Positions 29,201 through 41,200 of a stretch of 64,000 nucleotides of DNA are shown here, piece after piece; position 1 is the first letter of the stretch, and each line of letters begins with the position of its first letter. Under the pieces are notes generated by a model. It did not search any database. It was not told the DNA's origin and saw only the letters and a program-made list of their open reading frames with translations. The DNA is from Cladorhizidae sp. MBARI D1340-BT2 (Eukaryota > Porifera > Demospongiae > Poecilosclerida > Cladorhizidae), in the NCBI GenBank assembly GCA_028752905.1, contig JAQNBH010000010.1:27317881-27381880 (forward strand), written 5' to 3'. Position numbers and translations under genes: made by a program.

Positions 29201-32200
29201 TGGGGGAGCAGGGAAAGAGTTGGGGGGCAGGGAGAGGGTTGGGGGAGCAGGGAGAGGGTTGGGGGGCAGGGAGAGGGTTGGGGGAGCAGGGAGAGGGTTG
29301 GGGGAGCAGGGAGAGGGTTGGGGGAGCAGGGAGAGGGTTGGGGAGCAGGGAGAGGGATGGGGGGGCAGGGAGAGGGTTGGGGGAGCAGGGAGAGGGTTGG
29401 GGGAGCAGGGAGAGGGTTGGGGGAGCAGGGAGAGGGCTAGGGGAGCAGGGAGAGGGCTGGGGGGCAGGGAGAGGGTTGGGGGAGCAGGGAAAGAGTTGGG
29501 GGGCAGGGAGAGGGTTGGGGGAGCAGGGAGAGGGTTGGGGGGCAGGGAGAGGGTTGGGGGAGCAGGGAGAGGGTTGGGGGAGCAGGGAGAGGGTTGGGGG
29601 GCAGGGAGAGGGTTGGGAAGTGACTTATTTTTGTTATGTTCTTCTTGGATAATATACACCTTTTCTGTTAAACTTTTTTCGTGGAAAAATGGCACCTATT
29701 TTTGCTAATTTTTTCTCGTGGAAAACATGACACCTTGTGCTTGACATAATTTGTAAATACGACACTTTGAGATCGGACTTTGTTTGCCAAGAAATAATGA
29801 CACCTTTAACCATGGCAACATCAAGAACATTTTTACAATTTCACTTTCTATACTTTTGAAAATGACGCGTTCTCTCTTGCCACTTATGAGCACTGCCCAG
29901 GACCAAACCCCACCCCCTTCCTCCCCGATGGGGTGTGCCCCCTTCCTCCCCAATGTGGTGTGCAGGGTCAGTTACCCTCGCTTTCCCCCTGTATTTGTTT
30001 GGTAAGCACAGTCGGCATGAAGATTAGTAGCTACCAGTGATGTGAGGTGTGGGTGCTCGTGTAACGTCTGTGCAGAGATTATGTGGAGCCCTCTATTGTC
30101 CAGTGTGTGTCCCCATAGAGCTACTGTCAACCTACTTCAACCTGCCTCAACCCAGTGTGGTGCTGGTCCAGTGTGTGTCCCCATAGAGCTACTGTCAACC
30201 TACTTCAACCTGCCTCAACCCAGTGTGGTGCTGGTCCAGTGTGTGTCCCCATAGAGCTAATTCAACCTGCCTCAACCCAGTGTGGTGTTAGTCAGTGTCA
30301 CCTCTTCCCCACCACGCTTGGATTCCAAACTTTCTTATAAAAGTCACGCTCGCGACCAGGTGTCGGACTCCTTCTGTAGTGACCACGCCTTTCATTGCAG
30401 GCTCGGCCCAGCCACCAATTTTGAACCCACCCACTTGAATTTCCACTCTGGTTGAGACCATTCCACCAAATTTTCCGGGTACGTGATATTCTCCAGTGGA
30501 CCTGGGAAAGGTTCTGTACGCATACCTGTCCAACGAGCTATTCTCATCTGCAAGGGACCTCAGGAGTGACGGTGGTCTTCTCCGGGAGGGAAGGCGGTCT
30601 TCTCCATTCTCTGTGTTGTTGTGTTGTTGTCCAATAAGTGCTTGTTGAGTGAGGTGCTATTAGTTTACAAGTGAGTATGCACCGAAGAACTGCTAAAAAG
30701 CAATGCCCATGTGCAGGCCAAGTCAGTTTCTTATGGGCAAGGGTACCCAGAAGTCATGCTGGAAAGTTCTAAGGGATTATAAGTTAATGTATTTGTCCAG
30801 TACTGCCTCAAACCCTCCTAGACATCCTGGAATTCCTTGATAATTGCAGCTCTCAGGGTGCTCCTTAGTGACTGGAAATACATCATTAGGAGTACATGTA
30901 TTCTAGAACTAGAGACATCTCTGGATTGCCAAGTATCCCTGGTTAAAGAGTCTCTTGATCCATGCTGTGTGGTCTGTCACCCTCACTAGGGATACCTGGG
31001 ACTGACCCAAGTATCCCAGGATACAGGTACTCCAGGATCCACGCTGTATTGTCAGTCACCCTCACTAGGGACATCCGAGGACAGACCCAAGTCCAAGGAA
31101 AGGTTGTAGCAGTACTTCCCTCACAGCCCTGCACTCTTAGCGTGGGTAACCATGGAGAGCAGCTCTGTAGAAGACCATAACCGTGGAGAGCAGCTCTGTC
31201 GGGTACTTCTCAGAAGTGATACCTGGCCAGAACATCTCGACCACTTGGACGAGGTATTCAGAAGAGTTCTGAAGGCAGGTCTACATGTAAAGGAATCGAA
31301 GTGTGACTTTGCAGTCGATGAATGTCTAAAACACTCTTAAGATGCCATTTGCTCAATTCATCTTTACATTAGGTGCCGGTGATCTTCCATTGCCACGGCA
31401 ACTCTAAATTCCAGTCTCTGGTGCTCTAGCTACCTCACAGAAATTTGATTGGTGTGGATTTGATTGACATCAGGCGATTTATTAAGCCACACCCACACCA
31501 AGCAATGGTACATGTATGTGGAAGATGGATAGCTATGTGCTGATGACTGCATCTTGGCCCTGTCGTTGACGGGGGTGGAGGGGGTGTAGGGGGGGAAGGA
31601 GGTTTGACCTGCCAGACTGGATATGCTGGTAACACAAACCGTCACCTGATTTTGTTTTGCCTGCTAAGTTTTCCAAACCTAATGTGTTTTCAGGACTGGG
31701 GTGTGGATATGAGGCCAGGTTCTTATGGTGGCGGCTACACATGCACCATTCTTGTGGAGGGGCAAACAGGAAAACATAGCTCTTGTATTTGGAAGTTGGG
31801 AGGAGTGGGGTGGAGCAGGGAGAGGGTTGGGGGAGCAGGAGAGGGTTGGGGGAGCAGGGAGAGGGTTGGGGGAGCAGGGAGAGGGTTGGGGGAGCAGGAG
31901 AGTTGGGGGAGCAGGGAGAGGGTTGGGGGAGCAGGGAGAGGGTTGGGGGAGCAGGGAGAGGGTTGGGGGAGCAGGGAGAGGGTTGGGGGAGCAGGGAGAG
32001 GGTTGGGGGAGCAGGAGAGGGTTAGGGGAGCAGGGAGAGGGTTGGGGGAGCAGGGAGAGGGTTGGGGGAGCAGGGAGAGGGTTGGGGGAGCAGGGAGAGG
32101 GTTGGGGGAGCAGGGAGAGGGTTGGGGGAGCAGGGAGAGGGTTGGGGGAGTAGGAGAGGGTTGGGGGAGCAGGGAGAGGGTTGGGGGAGCAGGGAGAGGG

Positions 32201-35200
32201 TTGGGGGAGCAGGGAGAGGGTTGGGGGAGCAGGGAGAGGGTTGGGGAGCAGGGAGAGGGATGGGGGAGCAGGGAGAGGGTTGGGGGAGCAGGGAGAGGGT
32301 TGGGGGAGCAGGGAGAGGGTTGGGGGAGCAGGGAGAGGGCTAGGGGAGCAGGGAGAGGGCTGGGGGGCAGGGAGAGGGTTGGGGGAGCAGGGAAAGAGTT
32401 GGGGGGCAGGGAGAGGGTTGGGGGAGCAGGGAGAGGGTTGGGGGGCAGGGAGAGGGTTGGGGGAGCAGGGAGAGGGTTGGGGGAGCAGGGAGAGGGTTGG
32501 GGGAGCAGGGAGAGGGTTGGGGAGCAGGGAGAGGGATGGGGGGGCAGGGAGAGGGTTGGGGGAGCAGGGAGAGGGTTGGGGGAGCAGGGAGAGGGTTGGG
32601 GGAGCAGGGAGAGGGCTAGGGGAGCAGGGAGAGGGCTGGGGGGCAGGGAGAGGGTTGGGGGAGCAGGGAAAGAGTTGGGGGGCAGGGAGAGGGTTGGGGG
32701 AGCAGGGAGAGGGTTGGGGGGCAGGGAGAGGGTTGGGGGAGCAGGGAGAGGGTTGGGGGAGCAGGGAGAGGGTTGGGGGGCAGGGAGAGGGTTGGGAAGT
32801 GACTTATTTTTGTTATGTTCTTCTTGGATAATATACACCTTTTCTGTTAAACTTTTTTCGTGGAAAAATGGCACCTATTTTTGCTAATTTTTTCTCGTGG
32901 AAAACATGACACCTTGTGCTTGACATAATTTGTAAATACGACACTTTGAGATCGGACTTTGTTTGCCAAGAAATAATGACACCTTTAACCATGGCAACAT
33001 CAAGAACATTTTTACAATTTCACTTTCTATACTTTTGAAAATGACGCGTTCTCTCTTGCCACTTATGAGCACTGCCCAGGACCAAACCCCACCCCCTTCC
33101 TCCCCGATGGGGTGTGCCCCCTTCCTCCCCAATGTGGTGTGCAGGGTCAGTTACCCTCGCTTTCCCCCTGTATTTGTTTGGTAAGCACAGTCGGCATGAA
33201 GATTAGTAGCTACCAGTGATGTGAGGTGTGGGTGCTCGTGTAACGTCTGTGCAGAGATTATGTGGAGCCCTCTATTGTCCAGTGTGTGTCCCCATAGAGC
33301 TACTGTCAACCTACTTCAACCTGCCTCAACCCAGTGTGGTGCTGGTCCAGTGTGTGTCCCCATAGAGCTACTGTCAACCTACTTCAACCTGCCTCAACCC
33401 AGTGTGGTGCTGGTCCAGTGTGTGTCCCCATAGAGCTAATTCAACCTGCCTCAACCCAGTGTGGTGTTAGTCAGTGTGTGTCCCCATAGAGCTATTGTCA
33501 ACCTAGTTCAACCTGCCTCAACCCAGTGTGGTGTTAGTCAGTGTGTGTCCCCATAGAGCTATTGTCAACCTAATTCAACCTGCCTCAACCCAGTGTGGTG
33601 TTAGTCAGTATGTGTCCCCATAGAGCTATTGTCAACCTACTTCAACCTACCTCAACCCAATGTGGTGTTGGTCCACACACACACAACTGGTTGACAAGAG
33701 CTCTACGGGGACACACGCACACTGACCAACACCACACTGGGTTGAGGCAGGTTGAATTAGATTGACAATAGCTCTATGGGGACACACACTGACTAACACC
33801 ACACTGGGTTGATGCAGGTTGAAGTAGGTTGACAATAGCTCTATGTGGACACACACTGGATCAACATCAAACAGGGTTGAGGCAGGTTGAAGTACGTAGG
33901 AGGTTGACAATAGCCTATATGGACACACACTGGACCAACACCACACTGGGTTGAAGTAGGCTGACAATAGCTATATGGGGACACACACTGGACCAACACC
34001 ACACTGGGTTGAGGCAGGTTGCAGTAGGCTGACAATAGCTCTATGTGGACACACACTGACTGACTAACACCACACTGGGTTGAGGCAGGTTGAAGTAGGT
34101 TGCTATGTGGACACACACTGGATCAACATCAAACAGGGTTGAGGCAGGTTGAAGTACGTAGGTTGATAATAGCTCTATGTGGACACACACTGGACCAACA
34201 TCAAACAGGGTTGAGGCAGGTTGAAGTATGTTGACAATAGCTCGATGGGGACACACACACTGACCAACACCACACTGGGTTCATTAGACAAGTGCGTAAA
34301 ATTTGATAATTTATTTTTTGTGATGTTTCTCCGTGCAGAAGGCGTGTTCCTGTGTGAAGGAAACTGTGAAGGGGGCAGACATTCTTGTCTTTGTCCTGCC
34401 TCATCAGGTATGCATCCATGTACATGTACATACCCTAATCAACACACATGCTCTATATTATCATGTACATACACCTGTACCCTAATCCTACACATGTGCT
34501 ATATTATGCTTCACAAATGTGTGCACTATGTATAGTAGTATATTATTATATCCACCATATTCAACCATGAGCTATATTATGAGCCATACCCAATTAGTAA
34601 ACATATGCTATACCAACACCTGCGGCACTAGTGCATGGTATGGGCACCTGCTGCCACTAATACATTATAACTATGAACCTGCTATAATCTGAACACAGTG
34701 TAATATTGTGGACTAGGGTCTCAGCAGTGGGTGGGGCTATGGATGTGTTATCTCCTGACATTTCACTTTGTTTATCAGCCAATCTGTAGATATAGCCACT
34801 CAGCTGTCTTGCTCTAACCTGGTCAGTAGGGGAGAGAGAACTGGCTGCATAGTCACTAGAGGAGGGAGAACTGGCTGCATAGTCACTAGAGGAGAGATAA
34901 CTGGCTGCATAGTCAGTAGAATAGAGAGAACTGGCTGCATAGTCAGTAGAGGAGAGAGAACTGGCTGCATAGTGAGTAGAGGAGAGAGAACTGGCTGCAT
35001 AGTCAGTAGAGGAGAGAGAACTGGCTGCATAGTCAGTAGAATAGAGAGAACTGGCTGCATAGTGAGTAGAGGAGAGAGAACTGGCTGCATAGTCAGTAGA
35101 AGAGAGAGAACTGGCTGCATAGTCAGTAGAGGAGAGAGAACTGGCTGCACAGTCAGTAGGGGAGAGAGAACTGGCTGCATATGAGTAGAAGAGAGAGAAC

Positions 35201-38200
35201 TGGCTGCATAGTCAGTAGAGGAGAGAGAACTGGCTGCATATGAGTAGAAGAGAGAGAACTGGCTGCATAGTCAGTAGAGGAGAGAGAACTGGCTGCATAG
35301 TCAGTAGAGGAGAGAGAACTGGCTGCATAGTCAGTAGAAGAGAGAGAACTGGCTGCATAGTCAGTAGAAGAGAGAGAACTGGCTGCATAGTCAGTAGAGG
35401 AGAGAGAACTGGCTGCACAGTCAGTAGGGGAGAGAGAACTGGCTGCATAGTCAGTAGAGGAGAGAGAACTGGCTGCATATGAGTAGAAGAGAGAGAACTG
35501 GCTGCATAGTCAGTAGAGGAGAGAGAACTGGCTGCATAGTCAGTAGAGGAGAGAGAACTGGCTGCACAGTCAGTAGAAGAGAGAGAACTGGCTGCACAGT
35601 CAGTAGAAGAGAGAGAACTGGCTGCATAGTCAGTAGAGGAGAGAGAACTGGCTGCACAGTCAGTAGAGGAGAGAGAACTGGCTGCACAGTCAGTAGAAGA
35701 GAGAGAACTGGCTGCACAGTCAGTAGAAGAGAGAGAACTGGCTGCATAGTCAGTAGAGGAGAGAGAACTGGCTGCATAGTGAGTAGAGGAGAGAGAACTG
35801 GCTGCACAGTCAGTAGGGGAGAGAGAACTGGCTGCATAGTCAGTAGAGGAGAGTGAACTGGCTGCATAGTCAGTAGAGGAGAGAGAACTGGCTGCATATG
35901 AGTAGAAGAGAGAGAACTGGCTGCATAGTCAGTAGAGGAGAGAGAACTGGCTGCATAGTCAGTAGAGGAGAGTGAACTGGCTGCATAGTCAGTAGAGGAG
36001 AGAGAACTGGCTGCATAGTCAGTAGGGGAGAGAGAACTGGCTGCATAGTCAGTAGAGGAGAGTGAACTGGCTGCATAGTCGGTAGAGGAGAGAGAACTGG
36101 CTGCATAGTCAGTAGAGGAGAGAGAACTGGCTGCACAGTCAGTAGAGGAGAGAGAACTGGCTGCATAGTCAGTAGAGGAGAGTGAACTGGCTGCATAGTC
36201 AGTAGAGGAGAGAGAACTGGCTGCATAGTCAGTAGAGGAGAGAGAACTGGCTGCATAGTCAGTAGAAGAGAGAGAACTGGCTGCATAGTCAGTAGAGGAG
36301 AGAGAACTGGCTGTGAAGAGAGAGAACTGGCTGCATAGTCAGTAGAGGAGAGAGAACTGGCTGCATAGTGAGTAGAGGAGAGAGAACTGGCTGCACAGTC
36401 AGTAGGGGAGAGAGAACTGGCTGCACAGTCAGTAGAGGAGAGAGAACTGGCTGCACAGTCAGTAGAAGAGAGAGAACTGGCTGCACAGTCAGTAGAGGAG
36501 AGAGAACTGGCTGCACAGTCAGTAGAGGAGAGAGAACTGGCTGCACAGTCAGTAGAGGAGAGAGAACTGGCTGCACAGTCAGTAGAGGAGAGAGAACTGG
36601 CTGCACAGTCAGTAGAAGAGAGAGAACTGGCTGCATAGTCGGTAGAGGAGAGAGAACTGGCTGCATAGTCAGTAGAAGAGAGAGAACTGGCTGCATAGTC
36701 AGTAGAGGAGAGAGAACTGGCTGCATAGTCAGTAGAGGAGAGAGAACTGGCTGCATAGTCAGTAGAGGAGAGAGAACTGGCTGCATAGTCAGTAGAGGAG
36801 AGAGAACTGGCTGCATAGTCAGTAGAGGAGAGAGAACTGGCTGCACAGTCAGTAGAGGAGAGAGAACTGGCTGCATAGTCGGTAGAAGAGAGAGAACTGG
36901 CTGCATAGTCAGTAGAAGAGAGAGAACTGGCTGCATAGTCAGTAGAAGAGAGAGAACTGGCTGCATAGTCAGTAGAGGAGAGAGAACTGGCTGCATAGTC
37001 AGTAGAGGAGAGAGAACTGGCTGCATAGTCACTAGAGGAGAGAGAACTGGCTGCACAATCAGTAGCAGTCAGAGACAAGATGGTGAAGTGATCCACTTTG
37101 CTGCTGCAGGTAAATTCTCCCAGTGTGTGTGTGGATGCAGGATCTAGTGATGTTTAGGAAACAGACTTGATGCAGAAGCCGTGTTGAGCTGGAGGAAGAC
37201 ACACTCTGAACTCATAGAACATGAAGCAGTGATGTGCTGCCATTGCTGAGTCAGTGGCAAGGAGCAAGTGTTTCCATCATGTGGAGGTCTTAGGAGGCTA
37301 GCTGGCAGGGAGGCTTGCTGTTTACACTCAAATAGAATAAACTCTCAATGAACTCTCAGTTGACATAATAACATTAAAATCACCTTCTCAATAATCAACT
37401 TCAATTTTTATTCACTCGACGTTTCGTCTAGTCTTCATTATTCCTGATGAAGACTAGAGCATCTAGTCGAAACATCGAGTGAATAAAAATTGAAGTTGAT
37501 TATTGAGAAGGTGATTTTAATAGAATACCCTTGCACAGTACAAAAATCCCCCCCCCCCCCCCCACCCCACGGCCATTTGCCTCTGATCTGTCAAATCAAA
37601 GGGAATTCTGATGGCGCAATTTTTTGGTGAGTCATTGTGATTGTGGTTATCGACGCCATAGACGAGGACGAGCTGCAGTCAGTTACCCAGTTCCTTGTCG
37701 CTAGTATTGTCAACGAGGAGTTTGTTCAGTTCAATCTCTCATCCTTCGCTGTCACTCTCTTCCAACAGCTGGTGAGTAACTTCCGCAGTAACTGGAACAG
37801 CTAAAGCTGCTACTCGATCATCCTTGAGGCAGTGAACTTCTCTGTCTTCATACCCTTCCCACCTTCAGAGATACTCCGTAAGCACAGAATGATTTCTGTA
37901 TCAGCTTTTATAGTGTGTAGTGCAAGAGATTCACTGACTGTGGCTGGTGCTTGGACGTTGCTAATTACTACAATCAAATAGGTGTGCTACCATTGGAAAG
38001 CTCCATGTTTGCTTTTATTTTTGGAGCAGGAAGAGAAGAGAAGAGAAGGCAAACATGAGGTGGAGCTGGAAGAGAAGGCAACATGAGGTGGAGCTGGAAG
38101 AGAAGAGAAGGCAACATGAGGTGGAGCTGGAAGAGAAGAGAAGAGAAGACAACATGAGGTGGGGCTGGAAGAGAAGAGAAGGCAACAAGGTGGGGCTGGA

Positions 38201-41200
38201 AGAGAAGAGAAGGCAACATGAGCTGGAGCTGGAAGAGAAGAGAGGGCAACATGAGGTGGAGCTGGAAGAGAAGAGAAGGCAACATGAGGTGGAGCTGGGA
38301 GAGAAGAGAAGGCAACATGAGGTGGAGCTGGAAGAGAAGAGAAGGCAACATGAGGTGGAGCTGGAAGAGAAGAGAAGGCAACATGAGGTGGAGCTGGAAG
38401 AGAAGAGAAGGCAACATGAGGTGGAGCTGGAAGAGAAGAGAAGGCAACATGAGGTGGGGCTGGAAGAGAAGAGAGGGCAACATGAGGTGGGGCTGGAAGA
38501 GAAGAGAAGGCAACATGAGGTGGAGCTGGAAGAGAAGAGAAGGCAACATGAGGTGGAGCTGGAAGAGAAGAGAAGGCAACATGAGGTGGAGCTGGAAGAG
38601 AAGAGAAGGCTACATGAGGTGGAGCTGGAAGAGAAGAGAAGGCAACATGAGGTGGGGCTGGAAGAGAAGAGAAGGCAACATGAGGTGGAGCTGGAAGAGA
38701 AGAGAAGACAACATGAGGTGGAGCTGGAAGAGAAGAGAAGACAACATGAGGTGGAGCTGGAAGAGAAGAGAAGACAACATGAGGTGGAGCTGGAAGAGAA
38801 GAGAAGGCAACATGAGGTGGAGTTGGAAGAGAAGAGAAGGCAACATGAGGTGGAGCTGGAAGAGAAGAGAAGGCCACATGAGGTGGAGCTGGAAGAGAAG
38901 AGAAGGCAACATGAGGTGGAGCTGGAAGAGAAGAGAAGGCAACATGAGGTGGAGCTGGAAGAGAAGGCAACATGAGGTGGAGCTGGAAGAGAAGAGAAGG
39001 CAACATGAGGTGGAGCTGGAAGAGAAGGGAACATGAGGTGGAGCTGGAAGAGAAGAGAAGGCAACATGAGGTGGAGCTGGAAGAGAAGAGAAGGCAACAT
39101 GAGGTGGAGCTGGAAGAGAAGAGAAGGCAACATGAGGTGGAGCTGGAAGAGAAGGGAACAGGAGGTGGAGCTGGAAGAGAAGGGAACATGAGGTGGAGCT
39201 GGAAGAGAAGAGAAGGCAACATGAGGTGGAGCTGGAAGAAGAGAAGGCAACATGAGGTGGAGCTGGAGGAGAAGAGAAGGCAACATGAGGTGGAGCTGGA
39301 AGAGAAGAGAAGGCAACATGAGGTGGGGCTGGAAGAGAAGAGAAGGCCACATGAGGTGGAGCTGGAAGAGAAGAGAAGACAACATGAGGTGGAGCTGGAA
39401 GAGAAGAGAAGGCAACATGAGGTGGAGCTGGAAGAGAAGAGAAGGCAACATGAGGTGGAGCTGGAAGAAGAGAAGGCAACATGAGGTGGAGCTGGAAGAG
39501 AAGAGAAGGCAACATGAGGTGGAGCTGGAAGAGAAGGCAACATGAGGTGGAGCTGGAAGAGAAGAGAAGGCAACATGAGGTGGAGCTGGAAGAGAAGAGA
39601 AGGCAACATGAGGTGGAGCTGGAAGAGAAGAGAAGGCAACATGAGGTGGAGCTGGAAGAGAAGAGAAGGCAACATGAGGTGGAGCTGGAAGAGAAGAGAA
39701 GACAACATGAGGTGGAGCTGGAAGAGAAGAGAAGGCAACATGAGGTGGGGCTGGAAGAGAAGAGAAGGCAACATGAGGTGGAGCTGGAGGAGAAGAGAAG
39801 GCAACATGAGGTGGAGCTGGAAGAGAAGAGAAGGCAACATGAGGTGGAGCTGGAAGAGAAGAGAAGGCAACATGAGGTGGAGCTGGAAGAGAAGAGAAGG
39901 CAACATTAGGTGGAGCTGGAAGAGAAGAGAAGGCAACATGAGGTGGAGCTGGAGGAGAAGAGAAGGCAACATGAGGTGGAGCTGGAAGAGAAGGCAACAT
40001 GAGGTGGGGCTGGAAGAGAAGAGAAGGCAACATGAGGTGGGGCTGGAAGAGTAGGCAACATGAGGTGGAGCTGGAAGAGAAGAGAAGGCAACATGAGGTG
40101 GAGCTGGAAGAAAAGAGAAGGCAACATGAGGTGGAGCTGGAAGAGAAGAGAAGGCAACATGAGGTGGAGCTGGAAGAGAAGAGAAGGCAACATGAGGTGG
40201 AGCTGGAAGAGAAGAGAAGGCAACATGAGGTGGAGCTGGAAGAGAAGAGAAGGCAACATGAGGTGGAGCTGGAAGAGAAGAGAAGGCAACATGAGGTGGA
40301 GCTGGAGGAGAAGAGAAGACAACATGAGGTGGAGCTGGAAGAGAAGAGAAGGCAACATGAGGTGGAGCTGGAAGAGAAGAGAAGGCAACATGAGGTGGAG
40401 CTGGAAGAGAAGAGAAGGCAACATGAGGTGGAGCTGGAAGAGAAGGGAACATGAGGTGGAGCTGGAAGAGAAGAGAAGGCAACATGAGGTGGAGCTGGAA
40501 GAGAAGAGAAGGCAACATGAGGTGGAGCTGGAAGAGAAGAGAAGGCAACATGCGGTGGAGCTGGAAGAGAAGAGAAGGCTACATGAGGTGGAGCTGGAAG
40601 AGAAGAGAAGGCAACATGAGGTGGAGCTGGAAGAGAAGAGAAGGCAACATGAAGTGGAGCTGGAAGAGAAGAGAAGGCAACATGAGGTGGGGCTGGAAGA
40701 GAAGAGAAGGCAACATGAGGTGGGGCTGGAAGAGAAGAGAAGGCAACATGAGGTGGGGCTGGAAGAGAAGAGAAGGCAACATGAGGTGGAGCTGGAAGAG
40801 AAGAGAAGGCAACATGAGCTGGAGCTGGAAGAGAAGAGAAGGCAACATGAGGTGGAGCTGGAAGAGAAGAGAAGGCAACATGAGGTGGAGCTGGAAGAGA
40901 AGAGAAGACAACATGAGGTGGAGCTGGAAGAGAAGAGAAGGCAACATGAGGTGGAGCTGGAAGAGAAGAGAAGGCAACATGAGGTGGAGCTGGAAGAGAA
41001 GCGAAGGCAACATGAGGTGGAGCTGGAAGAGAAGAGATGGCAACATGAGGTGGAGCTGGAAGAGAAGAGAAGACAACATGAGGTGGAGCTGGAAGAGAAG
41101 AGAAGACAACATGAGGTGGAGCTGGAAGAGAAGAGAAGGCAACATGAGGTGGAGTTGGAAGAGAAGAGAAGGCCACATGAGGTGGAGCTGGAAGAGAAGA

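Larger units (their letters stand above)
27120..30298. repeat. Tandem segmental duplication, copy 1 (3,179 bp)
   Basis: Matches 30299-33477 base for base by eye except one substitution (G at 28845, A at 32024). Contains, in order: a unique 5' part (27120-28630), a gypsy RT scrap, the 20-bp G-rich array (28634-29622), a unique AT-rich part and a 68-bp repeat. Both borders are sharp: upstream of 27120 and of 30299 the sequences differ. Confidence 0.92.
30299..33477. repeat. Tandem segmental duplication, copy 2 (3,179 bp)
   Basis: Directly abuts copy 1. Its junction falls inside the 68-bp repeat family (GTCAGTGT at the end of both copies), which suggests unequal exchange, or an assembly duplication of one locus. 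It continues at 33478 into further 68-bp units that copy 1 lacks. Confidence 0.92.

Noticed and set aside
28425..32887. 427-codon Gly/Arg/Glu frames and opposite Pro/Leu/Ser frames
   Set aside because: They are reading frames over the 20-bp G-rich array and are open in several frames at once, with no family likeness.
34768..37147. Long frames over the 30-bp array ([30 protein letters not shown])
   Set aside because: Open on both strands in parallel through the period of 30; no unique domain at either end.
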